Shown here: piece by piece, positions 9,722-16,845 of the stretch
How positions within the stretch are numbered: the stretch's first letter is position 1
Layout of the letters: every line of letters begins with the position of its first letter
Assembly (NCBI GenBank): GCA_017852835.1
Contig: JAFMKS010000014.1
Location: forward strand, 1-42,819
DNA: 42,819 bases
Direction of reading: 5' to 3'
Source: Paracoccaceae bacterium
GTDB taxonomy: Bacteria; Pseudomonadota; Alphaproteobacteria; Rhodobacterales; Rhodobacteraceae
Notes under the pieces: generated by a model
Told to the model about the DNA's origin: nothing
Databases searched by the model: none
What the model saw: the letters and a program-made list of their open reading frames with translations, nothing else
Translations under genes and position numbers: made by a program

Positions 9722-10126
9722 ATGATCGGAAGATTAAACCATGTGGCGATTGCCGTTCCCGATTTAGAAGCGGCCGTAGATCAATATCGCAGCGCATTGG
9801 GTGCGAACGTCGGCGCACCTCAGGACGAACCAGATCATGGTGTAACCGTCGTTTTTATTGAACTGCCAAACACAAAAATTGAACTTTTGTACCCGCTTGG
9901 CGAAAACAGCCCGATCCAAGGTTTCTTGGATAAAAACCCGTCGGGCGGAATTCACCATGTATGCTACGAGGTTGATGACATCCTAGCCGCGCGTGATCAT
10001 CTGAAATCCACGGGCGCACGGGTGTTGGGAACAGGCGAACCAAAGATCGGCGCACATGGAAAACCAGTATTGTTTCTGCATCCAAAGGACTTTAATGGCA
10101 CGCTTATCGAACTAGAACAGGTCTAA
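9722..10126 (+). CDS. mce: methylmalonyl-CoA epimerase
   Basis: Interconverts (R)- and (S)-methylmalonyl-CoA in propionyl-CoA metabolism. The 134-aa protein is a glyoxalase/VOC fold with two beta-alpha-beta-beta-beta repeats. Likely metal ligands are H7 (LNHVAIAV), H79 (GIHHVCYEV) and E130 (TLIELEQV), with E54 at the other expected position. Length and the SGGIHHVCYEV motif are typical. AGAGG lies about 8 bases before the ATG. The DUF1467 gene starts 15 bases downstream, a linkage common in alphaproteobacteria. Confidence 0.93.
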   Translation: MIGRLNHVAIAVPDLEAAVDQYRSALGANVGAPQDEPDHGVTVVFIELPNTKIELLYPLGENSPIQGFLDKNPSGGIHHVCYEVDDILAARDHLKSTGARVLGTGEPKIGAHGKPVLFLHPKDFNGTLIELEQV

Positions 10127-10141
10127 GATCGGGGTATCGTT

Positions 10142-10435
10142 ATGGGAATCACATCTGCATTAGTCTTGTTTGCTGTCATTTGGTTCATGACATTTCTTAT
10201 TGTGATTCCATTTAATATCGAAACCCAGGGTGATCTGGGCGACGTTGTCGAAGGCACCCAAGCAGGCGCACCAGAAAATCACCACCTGCGTAAAAAGGCA
10301 TGGATCACAACGGGTATTTCCGCTGTGATCTGGGCAATTGTGGCAGGCATTATTGTTTCAGGTGCAATTACCGTGGATGATTTAGATTTCTTTGACCGTT
10401 ACGGTCCGCCATCCACCCTTGAAACAAATGGGTAA
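10142..10435 (+). CDS. DUF1467 family small membrane protein
   Basis: A 97-aa inner-membrane protein with two predicted membrane helices (about residues 4-24 and 53-76), separated by a polar loop with the conserved-looking FNIETQGDLGDVVEGTQAGAP and a KKAWITT stretch. This matches the alphaproteobacterial DUF1467 family, which has no known function and often follows mce. A GGGG lies 8 bases before the ATG. Its last 68 bases overlap the 3' end of the convergent EI24-type gene. Confidence 0.88.
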   Translation: MGITSALVLFAVIWFMTFLIVIPFNIETQGDLGDVVEGTQAGAPENHHLRKKAWITTGISAVIWAIVAGIIVSGAITVDDLDFFDRYGPPSTLETNG

Positions 10436-11096
10436 AACTTGCCGCGGCAAGAACAGGAACCAATAGGTTCAATAACGGAACGCTCATCGGTAGGACCAAA
10501 ATCACACCGCACATCCATACGCGATAACGCTGATCGCGAAATGCGGATAACGCATTGTCGCGCCCCAAATGGCGTTTCGCAGCCATATAAAAATATTCGC
10601 GTCCAATCAAATATCCGTTCAATGACCAAAAAATAATCGGCGCAAATACGGTAAATTGTGCGTAAAAAATTAACGCGACCAGGTTTGCCACCAACATTGT
10701 CCCCAGAAACCCAAGGCTCTCTCTCACCTCTTCAGACAGTTTTGAACGATACTGCGCTTGGGTAATAGGATAGTGGCGATCTTCAACGGCGCGGGCGACA
10801 TCATCGACAAAAAATGCGGACATTGCGGAGGCAACTGGAACCATCAAGAACATCGATAATCCCAGTATAATCCAAAATGCCCCCCAACCAATCAGTGAAC
10901 CGTTAAATGTGATCGTGCCAATCCATGGGAGGGTTAAGTCGCCACTGAACAGCCATCCCAAAACACTGCCACCGCCCGCAGCCAAGGCCCAAAGCGCAAA
11001 TATCGCAAGAACGATGGATTTAAGTACTACGCGTTGAAATCGACGATCAGAAAACTGTGAAATCGAAAGCGCGATTGCGCGCGTAATTTGCGTCAT
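10368..11096 (-). CDS. EI24 / CysZ-like multi-pass membrane protein
   Basis: A 242-aa protein with about four to six hydrophobic segments, resembling the EI24/CysZ (former DUF540) family. CysZ is a sulfate permease in E. coli, but alphaproteobacterial members lack a firmly known role, so transport is only possible. The ATG at 11096 overlaps the nitroreductase TGA as ATGA, which favours it over the in-frame TTG at 11102 and indicates translational coupling. The C-terminus (FQGWMADRNGQRNLNHPR) is encoded antisense to the DUF1467 gene. Confidence 0.82.
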   Translation of the reverse strand: MTQITRAIALSISQFSDRRFQRVVLKSIVLAIFALWALAAGGGSVLGWLFSGDLTLPWIGTITFNGSLIGWGAFWIILGLSMFLMVPVASAMSAFFVDDVARAVEDRHYPITQAQYRSKLSEEVRESLGFLGTMLVANLVALIFYAQFTVFAPIIFWSLNGYLIGREYFYMAAKRHLGRDNALSAFRDQRYRVWMCGVILVLPMSVPLLNLLVPVLAAASFTHLFQGWMADRNGQRNLNHPR

Positions 11097-11665
11097 TCCC
11101 AACTCACAATATCGTCAAGGTTGGGGCGCGGACGCTCTGGTGGTGCGGCGCGCTCTGTGCCCAGATAAATAATTCCCGCAACGCGTTCATTTTCTGCCAA
11201 ACCAAAGCCAGACTCGACAAATCCGCGGTCATGCGATGGCCAACCAGAAATCCAATTTGCCCCCCAACCAGAGGCAAGTGCTGCATTCAATAACGCAAGG
11301 CACGCGGCACCCGCAGAATAGGTTTGTTCAATCGCTGGAATTTTCTCAGAGGGTTTTTGAACCTCAATAACTGCGACGGCCAGGTGTCCCGTGTTATAGG
11401 CACCCTGGGCCTTTTCAATTTTCTCGGGCTCGTATCCCAGCGCGGCACCACGATCAGCAACCAAATCTGCCAAACTGCGCAATTTATCTTTGGACAGAAC
11501 AATGAAACGCCACGGCTCTAACTTGCCATGGTCTGGAGTACGCGCGGCCGCCGTCAATAGCAACAATAACTCTGTCCGATCAGGAATAGGCAGGTCGAGC
11601 GTTTTTGCGGGGCGCGACCGGCGCGTCATCAAAAATTCCAGTGCAGCTTGATTTACTTCGGGCAT
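11093..11665 (-). CDS. nitroreductase family protein (YdjA-like)
   Basis: FMN-dependent NAD(P)H oxidoreductase fold; substrate unknown. Visible features are the FMN-binding start MTRRSRPAK, the ARTPDHGKLEPWRF segment and the GWGANWISG region typical of YdjA-type single-domain nitroreductases. I chose the ATG at 11665 (190 aa, MPEVNQAALEF) because AAGGA lies 6 bases upstream; the upstream in-frame starts TTG 11716, ATG 11689 and ATG 11671 add residues that do not resemble the family. It overlaps the EI24-type gene by 4 bases. Confidence 0.87.
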   Translation of the reverse strand: MPEVNQAALEFLMTRRSRPAKTLDLPIPDRTELLLLLTAAARTPDHGKLEPWRFIVLSKDKLRSLADLVADRGAALGYEPEKIEKAQGAYNTGHLAVAVIEVQKPSEKIPAIEQTYSAGAACLALLNAALASGWGANWISGWPSHDRGFVESGFGLAENERVAGIIYLGTERAAPPERPRPNLDDIVSWE

Positions 11666-11736
11666 GTCCATTCCTTTTGGTTTGAACATATGTCGGAACG
11701 ATCCGCCGAAAAACAACCTATTTCATCCAAATCGGA

Positions 11737-12705
11737 TTAAAATCGCAATTTATCCATGATTGAAACCAGTTCCGAACTTATCTTGGGTTCGGACATCGCA
11801 TGTCCTGCATAGGGCATAATACGTAGATCGCATCGTGGCCATTTCCGCGAAAGCTCGTACGCCATTGCAGGTGGACAAATCATGTCATAGCGACCTTGCA
11901 CAATATATCCCTGAATATGGCGAATTTTTTCCATGTTATTCAGGATTTTTTGATCCTGATTTAAAAAACCATCATTAATGAAATAGTGGTTTTCAATCCG
12001 CGCGAATGTACGTGCATAGGCAGGCGGGCAATGCCCACCAAACCCATTTGATTGAAACGATGCGAGTGCATTTTCCCACTGTGTCCATGTGGTGCCGAAC
12101 CGCATTTCTTCGCGCATGTCACCAGAAAACAACCGTTTGTGATAGGCAGCAATCAGGTCATCACGCTCATCCTCTGGGATGACAGAAACAAATCGCTGCC
12201 ACAGCTCGGGCCAGAATTTTCCTGCGCCCCCACCGTAAAACCAATCCAACTCAGGCTGTGTCATCAGGAACACACCACGCAGGATCAGGTGACTGACGCT
12301 ATCGGGATGGGTTTGTGCATAAATCAACGATAGCGTCGCGCCCCAACTCCCCCCAAACACAGCCCATTGCTCCACGTCCAGGTGGGTTCTGATTTGTTCC
12401 ATATCGCGCACCAAATCCCAAGTGGTGTTGTGCTCGATGCTGGCATAGGGCAGTGACCGACCACATCCGCGTTGATCAAACATGATGATGCGATATTTGG
12501 TTGGATCGAAATATCGGCGCATTGACGCGCCGCACCCTGCACCAGGTCCGCCATGAACAACCACCACGGGATACCCATCCCGCGCGCCGGATTGTTCCAA
12601 ATAAACCTTATGGCCATCCCCCACATCCAACATTTGCTGCGAAAACGGGTCAATCGCGGGATATAACGGAGAATTTTCTGCTTTTTGCTCTGATCGGTTG
12701 TCCAT
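11737..12705 (-). CDS. pip: proline iminopeptidase
   Basis: Releases N-terminal proline from peptides. The 322-aa protein is an alpha/beta hydrolase with the oxyanion motif HGGPG (51-55), the nucleophile elbow GGSWG with S120, and later candidates for the acid (YDMICPP) and base (PYAGHAMSEP). DQRGCGRS (77-84) is characteristic of this peptidase family (S33). AGGA lies 5 bases before the ATG. It is divergent from ubiG across a gap of about 50 bases that must hold both promoters. Confidence 0.93.
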   Translation of the reverse strand: MDNRSEQKAENSPLYPAIDPFSQQMLDVGDGHKVYLEQSGARDGYPVVVVHGGPGAGCGASMRRYFDPTKYRIIMFDQRGCGRSLPYASIEHNTTWDLVRDMEQIRTHLDVEQWAVFGGSWGATLSLIYAQTHPDSVSHLILRGVFLMTQPELDWFYGGGAGKFWPELWQRFVSVIPEDERDDLIAAYHKRLFSGDMREEMRFGTTWTQWENALASFQSNGFGGHCPPAYARTFARIENHYFINDGFLNQDQKILNNMEKIRHIQGYIVQGRYDMICPPAMAYELSRKWPRCDLRIMPYAGHAMSEPKISSELVSIMDKLRF

Positions 12706-12754
12706 ATACGTCCTATATGTGATCTAAACTCAAGAAAACCAGACGGAGATGAAA

Positions 12755-13501
12755 ATGCAACCCTCAGAGACGACCGTTGATCCAGCAGAAGTTGCAAAGT
12801 TTGAGGCAATGGCGGCAGAATGGTGGGACCCTCATGGGAAATTCAAGCCACTTCATATGCTAAACCCATGCCGTTTGGATTATATCACAACGCAAATTGC
12901 AGGCGAATTTGATCGTGATCTGAAAGCATCTAACCCGTTTCAGGGCCTGCGCATTTTAGATATTGGGTGCGGTGGCGGGTTGTTGTGCGAACCGATGGCG
13001 CGTCTGGGTGCCACTGTGGTTGGTGTGGATGCAGCAGCACGAAACATTCCCGTGGCCGAGGCACACGCCCGCCAGTCGGGGTTAGACATCGACTACCGTT
13101 TTGGAACGGCTGAGGAATTGGCCGAAAACGGTGACGCATTTGATATCGTTCTAAATATGGAAGTTGTTGAACACGTGGCTGATCCGCTTGCCTATTTGAC
13201 AGCTTGTCAAAAATTACTGCGCCCGGGTGGGTTGATGGTCTGTTCAACGATCAATCGCAATCCCAAAAGTTTCGCAATGGCGATCGTGGGGGCGGAATAC
13301 GTAATGCGCTGGTTGCCCAAGGGGACACACGAATGGTCCAAATTTATCACACCCGATGAACTCTATACGCTGATCTCAAACGCGGGACTGGAACCTGTGG
13401 ATCGCAAGGGGTTTGTGTTTAATCCAATCACTTGGGGCTGGAAATTATCTGATCGCGATCTGTCGGTAAATTACGTAACGGCCAGTATCAAATCTGCCTA
13501 A
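12755..13501 (+). CDS. ubiG: ubiquinone biosynthesis O-methyltransferase (demethylubiquinone 3-O-methyltransferase)
   Basis: SAM-dependent methyltransferase carrying out both O-methylations in ubiquinone synthesis. It contains the UbiG start [11 protein letters not shown], the SAM-binding motif [11 protein letters not shown] followed by [16 protein letters not shown], and the family segment [11 protein letters not shown] and [15 protein letters not shown] at 12745-12748 is 6 bases from the ATG at 12755 but abuts the ATG at 12749, so I use the later start (248 aa). Confidence 0.95.
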   Translation: MQPSETTVDPAEVAKFEAMAAEWWDPHGKFKPLHMLNPCRLDYITTQIAGEFDRDLKASNPFQGLRILDIGCGGGLLCEPMARLGATVVGVDAAARNIPVAEAHARQSGLDIDYRFGTAEELAENGDAFDIVLNMEVVEHVADPLAYLTACQKLLRPGGLMVCSTINRNPKSFAMAIVGAEYVMRWLPKGTHEWSKFITPDELYTLISNAGLEPVDRKGFVFNPITWGWKLSDRDLSVNYVTASIKSA

Positions 13502-13510
13502 AACGAACAT

Positions 13511-13547
13511 CGGTTTCACGTCGGTATCGTGTCGGTATAACGTCGGT
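13511..13547. repeat. four copies of an 11-bp-period repeat (CGGT core)
   Basis: CGGT occurs at 13511, 13522, 13533 and 13544, exactly 11 bases apart; the inner units resemble GTCGGTAT with a preceding CG or TG. It fills the 57-base gap between the convergent ubiG and petR. Confidence 0.6.
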
Positions 13548-13558
13548 GCGAGTGTTAC

Positions 13559-14251
13559 CTAATCGTTAATCAACATATACCCCGCACCACGCACGGTTTG
13601 AAGGTATCGCGGTTCTTTCGGGTTGGCCTCTAACTTACGACGCAGCCGTGTAATTTGAACATCAATCGCGCGATCTTGGGCTTGGCTGTCATCACGACCC
13701 AGTTCGGACACCAACTGGGCCCGCGAAACAGGCTCATTCACGGACCCCGCAAATATCTTCATCAACTCTTGCTCTGTTCCTGTCAGTCGCACCAGTTGAT
13801 CACCCTGCCACAACTCACCGCGGGAAATGTCATATCGACAAATCCCCAAATGCAAAATTGTTGGTGTGAGTTGGGAAATTTTTGGTTCGGGCACACGGCG
13901 CAGAATGGCGTTGATCCGCAACAACAATTCTTTGGGCTCAAACGGCTTGGCTAAATAATCATCTGCACCCGCTTCAAGCCCAACAATGCGATCCTCTATT
14001 TCGCCCTTTGCGGTCAGCAGTAATATAGGCGTCTGACGGGTTTCGCGAATGTATTTTGTCAGGCTGACGCCATCTTCCCCCGGCATCATGACGTCCAATA
14101 CAATCATATCGAAATCCAAACCAGACAGAATTTTTCGGGCATGCATTGCATCCCGTGCAGCGCTGACCAAAAATCCGTTGCGCAACAAAAATTGTTTTAG
14201 CAGCGACCTAATGCGTTCATCATCATCGACAATAAGAAGGTGGGCATTCAT
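13559..14251 (-). CDS. petR: OmpR/PhoB-type response regulator PetR
   Basis: Two-domain transcription regulator of 230 aa. The receiver domain has the acidic pocket (VDDDE, 8-12), phosphoacceptor D53 (VLDVMMPGEDG) and the conserved K102 (YLAKPFEP). The C-terminal winged helix ends in TVRGAGYML. Its partner upstream is a MarR-type gene with TAATG stop/start overlap, the arrangement of petP-petR of Rhodobacter capsulatus, where PetR is required for photosynthetic and respiratory growth. Here petABC is not adjacent and no sensor kinase gene is next to it. Confidence 0.88.
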   Translation of the reverse strand: MNAHLLIVDDDERIRSLLKQFLLRNGFLVSAARDAMHARKILSGLDFDMIVLDVMMPGEDGVSLTKYIRETRQTPILLLTAKGEIEDRIVGLEAGADDYLAKPFEPKELLLRINAILRRVPEPKISQLTPTILHLGICRYDISRGELWQGDQLVRLTGTEQELMKIFAGSVNEPVSRAQLVSELGRDDSQAQDRAIDVQITRLRRKLEANPKEPRYLQTVRGAGYMLIND

Positions 14252-14760
14252 TATTCCGTCCCCTCATTATCGCGTAATTTCCAATAGGCGCGCTTCATCT
14301 CTGGGTCCATCATTGCCTCTAACACTTGACGAAACCCAGAAACGGCATCCGCCCCCACATCGCGATAGGCACTGCGCATGCGCGCGCGTTGGGCGTTTGA
14401 CAATTCTTGTTCCAAGGATTGTCCCGTTTCAGTCAAATACAAATGTCGTTCACGACGATCCTTTTGACCAACCTGCACTTCGACCAATCCATCTTCGATC
14501 AGGGATCGCAGGACACGGTTCAGGGATTGTTTAGTGACACCCAAGATGTGCAACAGGTTATTCACCGTCGTCCCGGGAACACAATTGATAAAGTGAATGG
14601 CGCGGTGGTGGGCGCGTCCATACCCATATTTATCCAAAATACGATCTGGATCAGCGGTGAAACCGCGATAGGCGAAAAACATCGCTTCGATCCCCTGACG
14701 CAGCTGTTCATCAGTTAAAAATAACAGGGCCTCGCCCGTGGAACGATTAGAGGTCGCCAT
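14251..14760 (-). CDS. petP: MarR-family regulator PetP
   Basis: Winged-helix DNA-binding protein of the MarR family. The HTH lies around GTTVNNLLHILGVTKQSLNR and the wing contains VEVQVGQKDRRERHLYLTETG. I use the ATG at 14760 (169 aa) because AAGGA lies 8 bases before it but directly abuts the alternative ATG at 14769. Its stop overlaps the petR start by one base, so the two are co-translated. An inverted repeat 30 bases upstream may be its own operator. Confidence 0.87.
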   Translation of the reverse strand: MATSNRSTGEALLFLTDEQLRQGIEAMFFAYRGFTADPDRILDKYGYGRAHHRAIHFINCVPGTTVNNLLHILGVTKQSLNRVLRSLIEDGLVEVQVGQKDRRERHLYLTETGQSLEQELSNAQRARMRSAYRDVGADAVSGFRQVLEAMMDPEMKRAYWKLRDNEGTE

Positions 14761-14791
14761 ATTCAGCATCCTTTTTACTCAGATCCATTTT

Positions 14792-14810
14792 ATGTCAGTG
14801 TTGTTGACAT
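14792..14810. promoter_or_regulatory. inverted repeat, candidate MarR/PetP operator
   Basis: ATGTCA and TGACAT flank a 7-base spacer (14792-14810), between the divergent petP and ilvE. Its size fits a MarR dimer site. The right arm also holds a plus-strand TTGACA (14804-14809) that could serve ilvE. Direct evidence is lacking. Confidence 0.35.
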
Positions 14811-14927
14811 TCCAAGTCCGAACTGGTACCGATTCTCAGTTTTTGCGCAATATTATGACCGAAACGGACATAGTTTGTGAAAGATTACGAAAGATTGACC
14901 CACGAAACACAGCGAGAGGATACTACG

Positions 14928-15797
14928 ATGGCTGGCAGTTATGAAGATCGCGATGGCAAAATTTGGCTTGATGGTCAATTGGTTGAGTGGCGTGATGCAC
15001 AGGTCCACATTCTGACGCATGCGATGCACTATGCCAGCTCTGTGTTTGAAGGCGAGCGTTGCTACGAAGGCAAAATCTTTAAAAGCCGCGAACATTCAGA
15101 TCGACTCATCAAATCTGGTCAACTGATTGATTTTGAAATTCCCTACACCGTTGATGAGATCGAGGCCGCGAAACAAGCCGCACTTGATGCCAATGGGCTA
15201 AAGGATGCCTATGTCCGCGCAGTTGCATGGCGCGGTGCAGGCAATGATATGGGTGTCGCATCCCGTGGAAACCCCGTTCGCATGGCCGTGGCCGTTTGGG
15301 CCTGGGGCAATTATTATGGCGACGCTAAAATGAAAGGCGCGAAATTGGATATCGCAAAATGGCGCCGTCCAGACCCCGCAACCGCCCCATCACAGGCCAA
15401 GGCAGCAGGCCTATATATGATCGCAACCATGTCCAAGCATGCCGCAGAGGATAAAGGATGTTCTGACGCTATGATGTTTGATTACCGTGGATATGTTGCC
15501 GAAGCGACAGGCGCGAACATCTTTTTCGTAAAAGATGGAGAGGTTCATACGCCAACGCCCGATGCGTTCCTAAACGGGATCACACGTCAAACTGTGATCG
15601 ACATGCTGAAAGACAAAGGCATCAAGGTAAACGAACGCCACATCATGCCAGAAGAGCTGGAAAGCTTTGAACAATGCTGGCTAACTGGAACAGCGGCCGA
15701 GGTGACGCCCGTTGGTCAAATCGGCGATTACAATTTCGAGGTTGGCGCACTGACCCGCGATATTTCCGAAAGTTATGAAAAGCTGGTTCGCAGCTAA
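14928..15797 (+). CDS. ilvE: branched-chain amino acid aminotransferase
   Basis: PLP-dependent class IV aminotransferase for the last step of Leu, Ile and Val synthesis. From the ATG at 14928 it is 289 aa; the upstream ATG at 14877 adds 17 residues outside the family. GAGAGG lies upstream. The likely PLP lysine is K158 in PSQAKAAGLY, the same context as E. coli K159. GYVAEATGANIFFV and FLNGITRQTV are typical IlvE motifs. A weak hairpin and a GC-rich palindrome cluster follow. Confidence 0.94.
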   Translation: MAGSYEDRDGKIWLDGQLVEWRDAQVHILTHAMHYASSVFEGERCYEGKIFKSREHSDRLIKSGQLIDFEIPYTVDEIEAAKQAALDANGLKDAYVRAVAWRGAGNDMGVASRGNPVRMAVAVWAWGNYYGDAKMKGAKLDIAKWRRPDPATAPSQAKAAGLYMIATMSKHAAEDKGCSDAMMFDYRGYVAEATGANIFFVKDGEVHTPTPDAFLNGITRQTVIDMLKDKGIKVNERHIMPEELESFEQCWLTGTAAEVTPVGQIGDYNFEVGALTRDISESYEKLVRS

Positions 15798-15810
15798 TAT
15801 CGACACTAAT

Positions 15811-15832
15811 AAGGGGCTTTCGGGTCCCTTTT
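15811..15832 (+). terminator. likely intrinsic terminator of ilvE
   Basis: AAGGG (15811-15815) and CCCTT (15826-15830) form a short stem followed by TT, starting 14 bases after the ilvE stop codon. The stem is short; the palindromes just downstream may back it up. Confidence 0.5.
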
Positions 15833-15848
15833 CATTTAATCATGTTCC

Positions 15849-15925
15849 CGCCACTCGCGAGAGTGGCGATGCGCCGACCGCCCCCATGGGCGGCGCATTC
15901 TGTTCCGCCGCTGGGGGCGGTCGGC
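15849..15925. repeat. GC-rich cluster of two inverted repeats
   Basis: First, CGCCACTC (15849-15856) and GAGTGGCG (15861-15868) enclose GCGA, a GNRA-type tetraloop. Second, GCCGACCGCCCCC (15873-15885) pairs perfectly over 13 bp with GGGGGCGGTCGGC (15913-15925), with an inner GGCGG/CCGCC stem in the loop. It lies between the convergent ilvE and rbsK and is far more GC-rich than the surroundings. It may terminate both genes or be a REP-like element. Confidence 0.7.
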
Positions 15926-15960
15926 TTACTTACCGAAAATTCTGTCGAAGCAATCAGGCT

Positions 15961-16836
15961 TCAGGAAACGCCAAACCGATCCTGAATATCCTTTAGGTCT
16001 GGAATAACGTCCGCTGTACCCTGACGCGAGACCATGATGGATGCGGCTTGCGATGCAAGGCGGATCGCCTGTTCCATCGGCATTCCACGGTCCAGCCCAG
16101 CCAGAATATAACCTGTAAACGTGTCCCCAGCGCCCGTTGTATCAACCACATCTGTCGTGATCGCGGGATAGTCATTGACGTAGCCGTTTTGATTATCAAA
16201 CCAACGGCATCCATCGGCACCAAGGGTAACGATAACATCATTCACATCCAACTGATCGGGGCGCAGACCCAGCGCGTTCGTTAATTGATCGGCCTCAATC
16301 TGGTTCAAGATCAGCATATCAATATATGGCAGAACGGCCTGAACCGCCCCCGCACCAAATGGGGCCGCGGCATAGGCCACGCGCAACCCCAACCGTTTTG
16401 CCATTTCACAGGCTTCTTCTTGGGCATTTGTTTCGTTTTGCGTGACGAAAATATCGCCTGTCTGTGCCTCTGACAGGCTGGACCCGATCAAATCAGATGT
16501 AATTTCGTGATTTGCCCCCGTGAACAAAGTGATGGCGTTTTCACCATCCTCTGCCACACAAATAATCGCGTGACCCGTGCGCGTGCCATCAACAATAAAC
16601 CGCGTATCAACTCCATACTCCGTCAATCGATCACGCGCCCATGCACCTTCGGCGCCAATCGCACCAATATGCACGACACGCGCGGCACCGCGGGCGGCGG
16701 CAACGGACATATTCGCACCCTTCCCCCCAAGACCCACAGACATATGTCCCGCTGCAATGGTTTCCCCAGGCGCCGGAATGTGCGGCACCTGATAGAAATT
16801 GTCGATGTTGATCGAACCAAGATTATAAATCGCCAT
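15961..16836 (-). CDS. rbsK: ribokinase-like PfkB-family sugar kinase
   Basis: Carbohydrate kinase of 291 aa. It has the N-terminal PfkB signature region with GLGGKGANMSVAAAR (residues 35-49) and the C-terminal signature DTTGAGDTFTGYI with catalytic D238. Sequence and length fit ribokinase (ribose to ribose 5-phosphate), but no ribose transporter genes lie nearby, so another pentose or nucleoside is possible. It starts 9 bases after the maeB stop codon and is probably transcribed with it. Confidence 0.82.
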   Translation of the reverse strand: MAIYNLGSINIDNFYQVPHIPAPGETIAAGHMSVGLGGKGANMSVAAARGAARVVHIGAIGAEGAWARDRLTEYGVDTRFIVDGTRTGHAIICVAEDGENAITLFTGANHEITSDLIGSSLSEAQTGDIFVTQNETNAQEEACEMAKRLGLRVAYAAAPFGAGAVQAVLPYIDMLILNQIEADQLTNALGLRPDQLDVNDVIVTLGADGCRWFDNQNGYVNDYPAITTDVVDTTGAGDTFTGYILAGLDRGMPMEQAIRLASQAASIMVSRQGTADVIPDLKDIQDRFGVS

Positions 16837-16845
16837 AGGACGATA

